From an uncultured bacterium (GTDB lineage: Bacteria > Bacillota > Clostridia > Lachnospirales > Lachnospiraceae), in contig CANCXX010000019.1 of the NCBI GenBank assembly GCA_947381965.1, positions 18,654 to 82,653 on the forward strand: a DNA stretch of 64,000 nucleotides, given 5' to 3'. Both the position numbers and the translations under genes were made by a program. This document shows positions 18,227 to 26,797 of this stretch, piece by piece. Numbering within the stretch: the stretch's first letter is position 1; every line of letters begins with the position of its first letter. The notes below the pieces were generated by a model, which was given only the letters and a program-made list of their open reading frames with translations, had not been told where the DNA came from and did no database searches.

Positions 18227-18551
18227 GAAGCCCTTCCTCCTTCTGCTCTTCACCGGATATCCGTACAATTTCTTCCGGCGAAGCTACTCTGGCATTCTCT
18301 TCTTTTTCCTTCTCAATTTGAATGGCATGGATTTTCTTTAAGGTTGAAAAAAACAAAATACTTGTAACCCCTGCTCCCACCGCCGCTTCAGTTATCGCTA
18401 AGTCCGGGGACTGCAGGCAGACCCAGATAACAGACATTACCAACGAATAGGACATATAAATCAGTATTGAGTTCAGCAGATTTTTCGAAAAACTCACTGA
18501 TATAGCACAGACAATCAAAAATGTCATAAGAATCACCTGAAAAAGAGTCAT
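18219..18551 (-). CDS. MbhD-like subunit (DUF4040)
   Basis: About 110 residues with three helices and the DUF4040 signature (SPDLAITEAAVGAGVTSILF), which in standard Mrp systems lies inside MrpA. As a separate gene it matches MbhD of membrane-bound hydrogenase and related antiporter modules. Its ATG overlaps the previous stop (ATGA), a mark of tight coupling. The C-terminal 35 residues are charged and probably cytoplasmic. Confidence 0.85.
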   Translation of the reverse strand: MTLFQVILMTFLIVCAISVSFSKNLLNSILIYMSYSLVMSVIWVCLQSPDLAITEAAVGAGVTSILFFSTLKKIHAIQIEKEKEENARVASPEEIVRISGEEQKEEGLHE

Positions 18552-18922
18552 TCCCTGCCGCCTCCCATCTCTTCTTCCTTATTATGTTCCGGCAAATCGG
18601 AAATCACCTCACAGTGCTTGTCCAGTTTTTCATTGGTTGTAACCTCCAGCCTGGCTACCAAATGGGATGAAACCGGTGAAGCAAGCCATAAAAAAATAAC
18701 AATCAACATCATTTTTAAAGTAGTGAAATTTAATCCTGATAAAATCATCAGTCCAACCAGCGAAAAGCTGATACCGAGCGTATCCCCCATGGCCGCTGCG
18801 TGCATTCTGTTCAGCACATATTTCAAATGAAAGATACCATATAATTCAATTAAAAAAATCAACAGGCCACAGAGCAAAAGCGCCGCTCCTGCCGCAAGTC
18901 TAATCCATTGCAGAATTTCCAT
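18548..18922 (-). CDS. mrpG: MrpG (MnhG) subunit
   Basis: About 124 residues, three helices, with the family marks FHLKYVLNRMHAAAMGDTLGISFSLVGLMI near residues 31-60. AAGGAG lies six bases before the ATG at 18922, and the preceding mrpF stop lies 23 bases inside this gene. MrpG is a small accessory subunit of the antiporter. Its C-terminal tail (~25 residues) is charged. Confidence 0.9.
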   Translation of the reverse strand: MEILQWIRLAAGAALLLCGLLIFLIELYGIFHLKYVLNRMHAAAMGDTLGISFSLVGLMILSGLNFTTLKMMLIVIFLWLASPVSSHLVARLEVTTNEKLDKHCEVISDLPEHNKEEEMGGGRE

Positions 18923-19280
18923 TATTTACTCCTTTTTTATCCACCAATCTTTCGCTTTCTTCTTCCTTGGGCTGCTTTGCCTCCGCATAAACCCCCATAT
19001 ATACCTTAGTAATAATCGTTACTGCCAGAAAGCTTACCATAGCGTAAATCAGACAGACATCAATCAAAAAACCCTCCTCCAGTAAAAGGGAAAGAACTGC
19101 TATAATTACCATTACCATAGTTCCCATCATATTTATGGCCACAATACGGTCCGCAATGCGCGGACCTTTGACCGCATAAAGCAGGCAGGCAAACAGCATA
19201 ACCGCAAGAATAACCAAAACAGCTATGTACATGCCGCATGCCGCCGTTAAAGGGGCGGACAGACTTTCATTTCCCTGCAT
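18900..19280 (-). CDS. mrpF: MrpF (MnhF) subunit
   Basis: About 126 residues, three helices; the family block GPRIADRIVAINMMGTMVMV is clear at the first loop. The ATG at 19280 sits nine bases after AGGAG; an earlier in-frame start at 19331 would overlap mrpE by 65 bases and has no good ribosome site. It is an essential small subunit in known Mrp complexes. Its C-terminus is charged and overlaps the start of mrpG. Confidence 0.9.
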   Translation of the reverse strand: MQGNESLSAPLTAACGMYIAVLVILAVMLFACLLYAVKGPRIADRIVAINMMGTMVMVIIAVLSLLLEEGFLIDVCLIYAMVSFLAVTIITKVYMGVYAEAKQPKEEESERLVDKKGVNNGNSAMD

Positions 19281-19746
19281 ATTCATCAGCTCCTTCCATT
19301 TTCCTAAGAAGTGACACAAATATAGAATCATTTATTCCTTCTGCCAGACTTTTGTCCAGACAATGCACCACATACTCATTCTCATTTAAGGACACCGTAA
19401 TTGTTCCTGGTGTTAATGTAATGGAATTTGCCAGAAGAACTCTTGCAGGGGTTGTCCTTAAATCTGTTTTAAAATGCACTACCGCAGGTTCAAGCTCATA
19501 TTTAGATGACATTATCATTTTAATCACTTCAAAATTCGCTTTAATTATTTCCTTTACCAGCACAATCAGATAATGCAGAATCTGAAATATTCTCTTAAAA
19601 AGCAGCAAATCTGTTCTTGGGCTATAATTTAAGAATTTACAGATAAACCAGTAAATCCCCCCTGCAATTACAGCGCCAAAAGCCGCTATTTCTAGTGTAA
19701 ACTGGCCGTTAAAAATAACCCATACCAGAAAAAATACAAAATACAT
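19267..19746 (-). CDS. mrpE: MrpE (MnhE) subunit
   Basis: About 159 residues: two N-terminal helices and a cytoplasmic part with the MrpE pattern LLLFKRIFQILHYLIVLVKEIIKANFEV, then TPARVLLANSITLTPGTITVSL. The ATG at 19746 follows GGAGG by six bases; a GTG at 19770 lacks a site. This is the first gene of the ten-gene antiporter operon, 41 bp after the thioredoxin gene, with which it may be co-transcribed. Confidence 0.9.
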   Translation of the reverse strand: MYFVFFLVWVIFNGQFTLEIAAFGAVIAGGIYWFICKFLNYSPRTDLLLFKRIFQILHYLIVLVKEIIKANFEVIKMIMSSKYELEPAVVHFKTDLRTTPARVLLANSITLTPGTITVSLNENEYVVHCLDKSLAEGINDSIFVSLLRKMEGADEYAGK

Positions 19747-19787
19747 TTCTTTCCTCCGCTTTTCTTCCACATGAAAGCAGGTGAGGC

Positions 19788-20108
19788 TTATGCCAGCACC
19801 TGCTTAATGTTTTCCTCCAATTCACTTTTTGAAACAGCCCCTATCACAGTTTTTACCGCCTTACCATCCTTAAAAAATATAAAGGTGGGTATGGACATCA
19901 CTCTAAATTCACTTGCCAGCTTAGGGTTTTCGTCCGTATTGCATTTACCTACTTTGCACTTTCCGTTATAGCTTTCTGCTAACTGTGCCACCACTGGCGC
20001 CATCATCTTGCATGGTCCGCACCAGTCGGCATAAAAATCCACCATAACCGGCATACTGCTGTTTTTAACCTCCGCTTCAAAATTGCTGTCTGTAATTTTC
20101 AGTTCCAT
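19788..20108 (-). CDS. trxA: Thioredoxin
   Basis: A 106-residue thioredoxin with active site WCGPC at 29-33, the cis-proline SIPTFIFF and the expected beta-alpha length. It reduces disulfides of cytoplasmic proteins. It lies between trmB and the antiporter operon on the same strand, only 41 bp before mrpE. An AAAGGAG site precedes the ATG. Thioredoxin is firm; trxA as symbol is by family. Confidence 0.93.
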   Translation of the reverse strand: MELKITDSNFEAEVKNSSMPVMVDFYADWCGPCKMMAPVVAQLAESYNGKCKVGKCNTDENPKLASEFRVMSIPTFIFFKDGKAVKTVIGAVSKSELEENIKQVLA

Positions 20109-20184
20109 AATAAATCTCCTTTCTTTTACTTATTTAATCCACATTTTATGTTATTGTCATACTATTCCTGTATTATAGTATTGG

Positions 20185-20823
20185 TTATCTTCTAATAATA
20201 TATTTATAAATAGGATTTCCTTTTGAAGAAAATTTTTCTTCATATTCTGTCATAATGTTGCCTTCTGCCATTTCTTTATCATTATGGAGGTCAAAAGTAA
20301 CCTTAACTGCCTCCCACCCTGCAGGCGAGAGTTCCTCCAAAGCAAAGTCAAACAATCCCTTGTTATCTGTCTTAAATTCAAGAACACCTTCCTTTTTAAG
20401 GAATTTGTCATATCTTTTTAAAAACTCCCTGGAAGGCAGACGCCTTTTGGCATGACGCTCCTTTGGCCATGGGTCAGAAAAATTCAGGTAAATTCCGTCA
20501 ACTTCTCCCTCTCCGAAAACCTTTTCCACATTCTCCGCGTCCATCCGTATAAATAATAAATTGGAAAGAGGCTTTTCGTCCATCCGTTGCAGCGCCCGCA
20601 AAAGAACGCTGGAGTACTTTTCTATTCCTATGTAATTAATACCCGGATTTATGCCTGCCATCTCATACAGAAATTTCCCTTTTCCCATCCCGATTTCTAC
20701 ATATAAGGGGTGGTTATTGCCAAAGCTTTCTCTCCATCTTCCTTTTAAGCCTTCCGGCTCTAAAATCACCAGAGGATTGTGCTCTACCGCTTCCCTTGCA
20801 CCTTTAATATTTTTAAGCCTCAT
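20185..20823 (-). CDS. trmB: tRNA (guanine-N7)-methyltransferase
   Basis: About 212 residues. It methylates G46 of tRNAs with SAM. Motif I is EIGMGKG at 43-49, and the TrmB-specific motifs are YLNFSDPWPKERHAKRRL and TDNKGLFDF. The ATG at 20823 is preferred over an in-frame GTG at 20832 because GAAGGG lies about eight bases before the ATG. It is a housekeeping gene. Confidence 0.92.
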   Translation of the reverse strand: MRLKNIKGAREAVEHNPLVILEPEGLKGRWRESFGNNHPLYVEIGMGKGKFLYEMAGINPGINYIGIEKYSSVLLRALQRMDEKPLSNLLFIRMDAENVEKVFGEGEVDGIYLNFSDPWPKERHAKRRLPSREFLKRYDKFLKKEGVLEFKTDNKGLFDFALEELSPAGWEAVKVTFDLHNDKEMAEGNIMTEYEEKFSSKGNPIYKYIIRR

Positions 20824-20959
20824 CCCTTTCACCCTTCATTTTCCGGTATTTTCCCAAAAGATGTTTATTTCCTTTTCAAATTCTCTTCGTATTTTACACC
20901 TTTTTATTCCTAATGAAAAGTAAAAATTTCATCAAAATTTTCAACGAAATATCTTGTCA

Positions 20960-20987
20960 TGGACATTTTCAAAATGTAAACTATAAT
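20960..20987 (+). promoter_or_regulatory. Promoter of the D,D-carboxypeptidase gene
   Basis: Plus strand TGGACA (20960-20965), 16-nt spacer, TATAAT (20982-20987). The leader to the ATG at 21095 is about 100 nt and AT-rich. This 271-bp region between trmB and the carboxypeptidase gene shows nothing else clear. Confidence 0.55.
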
Positions 20988-21094
20988 AAGCAGCAAAAAA
21001 TATACCATTTTCTCAAATCCATTAAAAAAATACACGTATAATAATTAACCCGTCATCTGGAAATAATTATTAAAAATACGAATAAGGAGCCTCT

Positions 21095-22588
21095 ATGAAT
21101 CGTTTAAAAATCATGCGGATAAGGCACAGAATACTATCTGCATTTTTATGTATATTTATCCTGACCCACACCTGCATCTATACTTATGCCGCACCGGACG
21201 AAGAAAGTGATTACAAAACTTTGGCGGAAGAACGCAAATCCCTTCCCATACAAAGCAATCAGACGGAAAACTGGCCTGCCGGACCGGAAATAGGGGCGGA
21301 GTCTGCCATTTTACTGGAGGCCAACACAGGTGTAATTCTTTATGCCAAAAATATGAACGAAAAACTTTATCCCGCCAGCACCACCAAACTTATGACCTGC
21401 CTGCTGGCAGCGGAAAATTCCCAGATAAATGAAATGGTTACTTTTTCCCATGATGCGGTTTTCAGTATTGAAAAGGGAAGCTCCAACATTGGAATTGATG
21501 AGCGTCAGTCTATGCCTATGGAAGAGTGTCTTTACGGTATTTTGGTTGCATCCGCAAATGAAGTGGCAAATGCCGTGGCTGAACACATCGCCGGAAACAT
21601 GGACGATTTTGCAGATATGATGAACGAAAAGGCGGCTGCGCTTGGCTGCAAAAATACCCATTTTGTCAATGCCCACGGACTTCATACCCCGGAACATTAT
21701 ACCTCTGCCTACGATCTGGCTCTGATAGCCCAGGCCTTTTTCCAGAACGAATTGCTTTCCAAAATCGGGAATACATCCTACCACCATTTTGAAGCCACCC
21801 AGACCCAGCCCGACGACTTTATTGAAAGAAATAAACACCGACTTATCACCGGGGAAATTCCATATGAAGGAATCAAAGGCGGAAAAACCGGCTACACCTC
21901 TCAGGCAAGACAGACCCTTGTAACCTGTGCGGAACAAAACGGCATGAAATTAATCTGCGTAATTATGAAGGAGGAATCCCCTGAACAGTTTTACGATACT
22001 GTAAAATTGTTTGATTATGGCTTTGCCAACTTTTCTGCAGTAAATGTAGCGGAACACGAAACCAATTATTCCATTCAAAACTCCAACTTTTTTAATACTT
22101 CCAGCGATGTTTTCGGCAATTCCAATCCAATCCTTGCCCTAAACAAAAACAGTTATCTGATAATGCCCAAAGTCGCTGATTTTAAAGAGCTGGAGTCCCG
22201 AATCTCCTATGATACGGAAAAGGAAAATGAAGTTGCCGTTATCAAATATTACTATCATAATGTTTATATCGGTACCGCCACTGTAGACTTAATAAAGCAA
22301 ATACCCGACTCCTATCACTTTATGGGAACTGACAGTAACGCCCAGATAAAGGATGGGGAAAAAAATAATGTGATAATCATCAATATTAAAAAAGTTCTTA
22401 TCATTGTGCTGGCCATAGCAGGTATACTGATTGCTGTTCTTGTTGTCCATTCTCTTTTACACAACTACAATTTTGTCAACAATAACAGCAGTCGGATAAC
22501 CGCAAAAAGACGGAGAAAATTGCGCAGAAGAAACCGGAAGGATGAACCTTACTTTTCTTCCTCCCGGTTTAATGATTTCGATCTTTGA
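21095..22588 (+). CDS. D-alanyl-D-alanine carboxypeptidase (PBP5/DacA type)
   Basis: A 497-residue serine D,D-carboxypeptidase trimming peptidoglycan pentapeptides outside the membrane. Signal-like segment at ~14-32 (cleavage near YAA). Active-site motifs: STTK at 95-98, SAN at 153-155, KTG at 264-266. Unlike classic DacA with a C-terminal amphipathic anchor, this protein ends in a full membrane helix (~430-455) and a short Arg/Lys-rich tail. AAGGAG lies five bases before the ATG. Its 3' end overlaps the convergent exonuclease gene by 20 bp. Family assignment is firm. Confidence 0.92.
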   Translation: MNRLKIMRIRHRILSAFLCIFILTHTCIYTYAAPDEESDYKTLAEERKSLPIQSNQTENWPAGPEIGAESAILLEANTGVILYAKNMNEKLYPASTTKLMTCLLAAENSQINEMVTFSHDAVFSIEKGSSNIGIDERQSMPMEECLYGILVASANEVANAVAEHIAGNMDDFADMMNEKAAALGCKNTHFVNAHGLHTPEHYTSAYDLALIAQAFFQNELLSKIGNTSYHHFEATQTQPDDFIERNKHRLITGEIPYEGIKGGKTGYTSQARQTLVTCAEQNGMKLICVIMKEESPEQFYDTVKLFDYGFANFSAVNVAEHETNYSIQNSNFFNTSSDVFGNSNPILALNKNSYLIMPKVADFKELESRISYDTEKENEVAVIKYYYHNVYIGTATVDLIKQIPDSYHFMGTDSNAQIKDGEKNNVIIINIKKVLIIVLAIAGILIAVLVVHSLLHNYNFVNNNSSRITAKRRRKLRRRNRKDEPYFSSSRFNDFDL

Positions 22589-23537
22589 CTTTGGTGCCTG
22601 ACTTCTGTGCTTTATGATGTTCTCTGGCCCCATCCCTTTTCTGGATAATTTTCTGACACTCTTCTTCTGAAATAAATTTAGAGGTTTTTACCACATAAAT
22701 ATTGTTGTTTTCCGAATGACGGATTCTGATTTTGGATTTCATATATCCATGGATGGGGCAAAAGGAAACGCTATAATAATGTTTCCCGTTAGGAGAAAAC
22801 CAGCGGATTTTTTTCCGAAGATTTTTATGACACAGATAACATTTTGTGCTGATAACTTCTTTATCATCCAGTGCCTTTTGTTTATCAGAAAACTCCCTGG
22901 AAATATATTTCATATAATCATGAAACATAACATGCACTTCCTCCTGTCTGCTCCTTGGAAGTACATAAGTATCAATGGAATAATTCACCAGAATATCCTC
23001 CGAAAGACCGGAAAGCACCTTTGCCGTATAATACGCATCACTGTACGCCCTGTGAAAAGGCACATCCTTTTCAATCTTCAGATAATCAATAGCATATTCC
23101 AGACTTCTTCTCAATTTGCTGTCTTCATAGGCAATGCTGAACAACTTTTGGACATCCAGAAATCTAATCGGTACATCACTTAACGGCTCCATATTATAAT
23201 AATTCATATTTCTCTGAAGCTCATACAAGTCCAGCGGCCCCCAGGTGCAATAAACATAATCATCCCCGCACCAGGAAAAAAATTCTCTGATAACCTCCAT
23301 AAAGGGCTTCCCCTTTTCCAGGTCCTTCATACGCAGATGTATTAAACTACTGGTAATTCTGTGCATCTGCTGATATACGGCAGGCTTTACAAGCTGATTG
23401 TACTCATCAATCATTTCCCTGTCGCTGTTTAATTTGACCGCACCAATATCAATAATCTCAAATGGTATTACCTTTACCTCCGGTTCCCTTCCTGTATTGC
23501 TCTGATTCCACTCAAAATCCAGTACAATATAGTTCAT
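22569..23537 (-). CDS. DEDDh 3'-5' exonuclease family protein with C-terminal Cys-rich domain
   Basis: A 322-residue protein. Exo I DFEWNQ (Asp7, Glu9), a middle Asp in GPLDLYELQRN and Exo III HRAYSDAYYTA (His and Asp) mark an RNase T/Eri-like exonuclease. The last ~110 residues contain CYLC...SVSFCPIHG, a likely zinc-binding domain also seen in the Firmicute members of this family. Substrate unknown (RNA or DNA). It converges with and overlaps the carboxypeptidase gene by 20 bp, so antisense transcription across the 3' ends is possible. Confidence 0.87.
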   Translation of the reverse strand: MNYIVLDFEWNQSNTGREPEVKVIPFEIIDIGAVKLNSDREMIDEYNQLVKPAVYQQMHRITSSLIHLRMKDLEKGKPFMEVIREFFSWCGDDYVYCTWGPLDLYELQRNMNYYNMEPLSDVPIRFLDVQKLFSIAYEDSKLRRSLEYAIDYLKIEKDVPFHRAYSDAYYTAKVLSGLSEDILVNYSIDTYVLPRSRQEEVHVMFHDYMKYISREFSDKQKALDDKEVISTKCYLCHKNLRKKIRWFSPNGKHYYSVSFCPIHGYMKSKIRIRHSENNNIYVVKTSKFISEEECQKIIQKRDGAREHHKAQKSGTKVKDRNH

Positions 23538-23640
23538 TATTCACGCTCCTCATTTCAACATTGTTTAAAAATCAGCACGTTTTATATATAATAACATATT
23601 TCCCAAAATTCTACTATATATAAAAAAATAAATTATTTGC

Positions 23641-23670
23641 TTACATTTAAAAGAAATGATACCATATTAT
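23641..23670 (+). promoter_or_regulatory. Possible promoter of the ABC exporter gene
   Basis: TTACAT (23641-23646), 18-nt spacer, TATTAT (23665-23670), about 40 bases before the ATG at 23710. The region is AT-rich throughout, so other pairs are possible. Confidence 0.3.
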
Positions 23671-23709
23671 TCATGTGAATTTATTAATTTTATAAAGATG
23701 GAGGAGAAT

Positions 23710-25452
23710 ATGGAAAAAGGAAAGTGGAAAAAATTTATTTCTTATTATCAGCCTTACAAAAAAATATTTGCAGCCGATATGTTTTTTGCCTGCATGGGCG
23801 CTGCTGTTACGCTGGTCATTCCCCTGATTATCCGGTATATTACCAGCGATGTCATTTACAGGACAGCATCTGATTCTTTAAAAACAATTATGATGCTGAC
23901 CGGAATTATGGTTGTTCTGATTATTCTTGAATGCTACTGTAATTATTTTATTGCCTACTATGGACATGTAATGGGCGCAAAAATGGAATATAATATGCGG
24001 AATGAAATTTTTTCCCATTACCAGAAACTATCCTTCAGTTTTTTTGACAACCAAAAAGTGGGACAGCTTATGAGCCGTGTTACCAATGACCTGTTTGAAA
24101 TCAGCGAGCTGTTTCACCATGGCCCTGAAGATATTGTAATTTCCATTATTAAACTGATTGGTTCTTTTTCCATCCTCCTTTCCATCAACTGGAGGCTGGC
24201 CCTGGTTGCTTTTGCGGTGGTTCCCATTATGCTCTCATATGCCTTTTACTTTAATATCCGTATGAAGCGGGCTTTTGTGAAAAACAGGGCAAGAATTGCC
24301 GATATCAATGCGCAGATTGAAGACAACCTTTCCGGCATCCGGGTTGTCAAATCCTTTGCCAACGAAGAAATGGAAATGGATAAGTTCAAAATTGGAAATG
24401 ACCGTTTTGTGGAAAGTAAAAAGGAAAGCTACCGCTATATGGGATTATATCATTCAGGTCTAGGGGCTTTCACCACCTTTATTAGCGTAATCGTTATTGC
24501 AGTGGGAGCCGTCTTTATCACCGCAAACCTGATTTCCATTACGGACCTGATTACCTTTCTGCTTTACATTAATAATTTTACGGAACCCATTAAAAAACTG
24601 ATTAACTTTACAGAGCAGTTCCAAAATGGAGCTTCCGGCTACACAAGATTTTTGGAAATCCTAAGCATCAATCCTGACATTACAGACAGACCTGACGCTA
24701 AAGAGCTGACAGACGCTAAAGGTGATATTACCTTTGACAATGTATCCTTTCACTATGAAGAACATTCTGAAACGGTTCTTTCCAATTTAAACCTTCACGT
24801 AAAAGAGGGGGAATATATCGCACTGGTGGGAACCTCCGGCGTTGGAAAGTCCACCCTCTGCAGCCTGATACCACGGTTTTATGACGTGTCTGGCGGACGC
24901 ATTTTAATAGACGGCACAGATATCCGTGATTATACCTTAAAGAGCCTTAGAAATAATATCGGTATTGTCCAACAGGACGTATACCTCTTTACAGGAAGCG
25001 TTATGGACAATATCCGCTATGGACGCCCGAATGCTTCCGATGCGGAAATTGTGGCTGCCGCCCAAAACGCCAATGCCCATGAATTTATTATGAATTTGCC
25101 TGAAGGCTACGAAACAAATATCGGTCAAAGAGGCATAAAGCTGTCCGGCGGGCAAAAACAAAGACTGTCCATTGCAAGAGTGTTCCTGAAAAACCCGCCG
25201 ATTTTAATCTTTGATGAGGCAACCTCTGCCCTTGACAATGAAAGCGAAAAGGTTGTACAGGAGTCCCTGGAAAAACTGGCAAGGAACCGTACCACCTTTG
25301 TAATTGCCCACAGGCTTTCCACCATCCGCAACGCGGAAAAAATACTGGTGCTTTCCGAAAACGGCATTGCAGAAAGCGGAAATCATGAAGAACTGCTCTC
25401 AAAGGGCGGAATCTATGCGGAGCTTTACAATATGCAGTTTAAACCAAGATAA
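23710..25452 (+). CDS. ABC transporter, fused permease/ATP-binding (exporter type)
   Basis: A 580-residue half-exporter: six helices (~15-300) and an ATPase with Walker A GTSGVGKST (374-382), Q-loop VQQDVYL, signature LSGGQ (478-482), Walker B ILIFDEAT (498-505) and H-loop IAHRLST. The ATG at 23710 follows GGAGGA; the frame is open from 23656 without a site. It presumably acts as a homodimer. The neighbouring membrane genes converge from the other strand, so a shared function is not implied. Substrate unknown (lipid, peptide or drug). Confidence 0.92.
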   Translation: MEKGKWKKFISYYQPYKKIFAADMFFACMGAAVTLVIPLIIRYITSDVIYRTASDSLKTIMMLTGIMVVLIILECYCNYFIAYYGHVMGAKMEYNMRNEIFSHYQKLSFSFFDNQKVGQLMSRVTNDLFEISELFHHGPEDIVISIIKLIGSFSILLSINWRLALVAFAVVPIMLSYAFYFNIRMKRAFVKNRARIADINAQIEDNLSGIRVVKSFANEEMEMDKFKIGNDRFVESKKESYRYMGLYHSGLGAFTTFISVIVIAVGAVFITANLISITDLITFLLYINNFTEPIKKLINFTEQFQNGASGYTRFLEILSINPDITDRPDAKELTDAKGDITFDNVSFHYEEHSETVLSNLNLHVKEGEYIALVGTSGVGKSTLCSLIPRFYDVSGGRILIDGTDIRDYTLKSLRNNIGIVQQDVYLFTGSVMDNIRYGRPNASDAEIVAAAQNANAHEFIMNLPEGYETNIGQRGIKLSGGQKQRLSIARVFLKNPPILIFDEATSALDNESEKVVQESLEKLARNRTTFVIAHRLSTIRNAEKILVLSENGIAESGNHEELLSKGGIYAELYNMQFKPR

Positions 25453-25460
25453 AACAAAAA

Positions 25461-26768
25461 CTATTCCACCCATCTGACTACATCACCTTTGCCGAATTCC
25501 TTATCGGCGGAGGTGATGATTTTACTTTCCCCGTCAAGAACCGGCGACTCTAATGCCGCCCAACTGTCGTTCTGATCAAGCACTCTGACTGTCGCCTCTT
25601 CTACATAGTATTCCATTCCCAAAATCCCCTCCCGCTCCCTCAAAACGTAAACAAACTCCCTGTTATCCAAAGTATGGACTGCCGAAGGTGAAATACAGCA
25701 GGTATACTTTTCGCCCCGTTCCGAGCGGGTAAGCCTCCCCGAAAGTCCCGGTACTCCCATATTCTCCGGTAAACGGATGAAAGTTTCAAAACAACCTGGC
25801 ATTGACTGGCTTTCCGAAAAATAATCTATGGTTGTCTCCAATTCCTTCTTACTACCCTCCAAGGAGATAGATACTTCATCCCCAAACCCTATATACTTTT
25901 TCTGTTCTTTATCAATTATTACCTTAAACTGACAGGGGATGCTGTCATCCGTCATTAAAATGGCGGCTGAATCCGGCACCCGGCTGCCGGCCTCCACAAA
26001 AATATCTGTAATCATGCCTGGGGCCGGCGCTGTCACATTCCCCTGTCTGTTTAACACCTCCTGATAAACAGACAAGTCCGATTTAAGGCTTGCCATCTCT
26101 GTCTGTGTGACGGACAAGGTGGCATCAGAAGCTTCCGGAAACCGAATATCCTCAATACTCCTCTCAATCTCCTTTATGGCGCTGTCACGGTCCCGCATTG
26201 CATCCGCTTCTCCATAAGCGGCGCTTTGCAGCTCATCTAAAATAGCCTGTCTTTCCTCTTCGCTTAAATTTTCTTCGTCCAGCTCTTCCATTCTTCGGGC
26301 ATACACATCCGCTGCCCTCCCAATATCTGTATTTTTCTGTCTGGCTGTTGTATTATAGTCTTCCCTGGCCCTTGCTTCCTCAATTTCCTTCTTCTGTTTT
26401 TCCAGCTCCTGGTTTTCCAGAATTGCATTTACCTGTAGTTGAAGTTTACTGATTTCTGTCTGTTTCTTCTTTATAATGTCTCCAAGGTCGTCCAGATTAA
26501 TTCTGAAAAGCACATCTCCTGCCTCCACTCTATCGCCTACATGAACCAAAAGCTCCTCCACTCTAAGGCCCCCCAGGGCAGTAACAGCCTGTTTTCCCCC
26601 TTCCACCACGATTCCTTCTGCTTCCACAATATGTTCAATATATTTCTCTTCCAGCTCTGTAGTATCCACAATCGGAAGCTTTGTAGTGTAAAAGCTCTTG
26701 GATATTACAGTACAAAGCCACATAAACCCTAAGAAAATAACAAATCCTGCAACAATTTTTTTCTGCAT
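25461..26768 (-). CDS. HlyD/MacA-like efflux adaptor protein
   Basis: About 435 residues: N-terminal membrane anchor (~3-20), a biotinyl-lipoyl half-motif (VEELLVHVGDRVEAGDVLFRI), a charged coiled coil (~80-210), the second lipoyl half (VTAPAPGMITDIFVEAGSRV) and beta-barrel domains. Such adaptors link ABC or RND pumps to outer layers; in Gram-positives they usually accompany MacB-type ABC exporters. Here the partner genes on the same strand are two importer-type permeases, which is unusual. The start is chosen at MQKKIV before the membrane helix; no ideal ribosome site is seen, only GGAG 17 bases upstream. It is the last gene of its operon. Confidence 0.8.
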   Translation of the reverse strand: MQKKIVAGFVIFLGFMWLCTVISKSFYTTKLPIVDTTELEEKYIEHIVEAEGIVVEGGKQAVTALGGLRVEELLVHVGDRVEAGDVLFRINLDDLGDIIKKKQTEISKLQLQVNAILENQELEKQKKEIEEARAREDYNTTARQKNTDIGRAADVYARRMEELDEENLSEEERQAILDELQSAAYGEADAMRDRDSAIKEIERSIEDIRFPEASDATLSVTQTEMASLKSDLSVYQEVLNRQGNVTAPAPGMITDIFVEAGSRVPDSAAILMTDDSIPCQFKVIIDKEQKKYIGFGDEVSISLEGSKKELETTIDYFSESQSMPGCFETFIRLPENMGVPGLSGRLTRSERGEKYTCCISPSAVHTLDNREFVYVLREREGILGMEYYVEEATVRVLDQNDSWAALESPVLDGESKIITSADKEFGKGDVVRWVE

Positions 26769-26797
26769 TTTAATCTCTGTAATAGCTCCTTCCCTTC

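Noticed and set aside
10286-19746. Membrane-bound hydrogenase
   Set aside because: The Mbh-like split of MrpA is present, but there is no NiFe large or small subunit, no ferredoxin and no maturation gene in the window.
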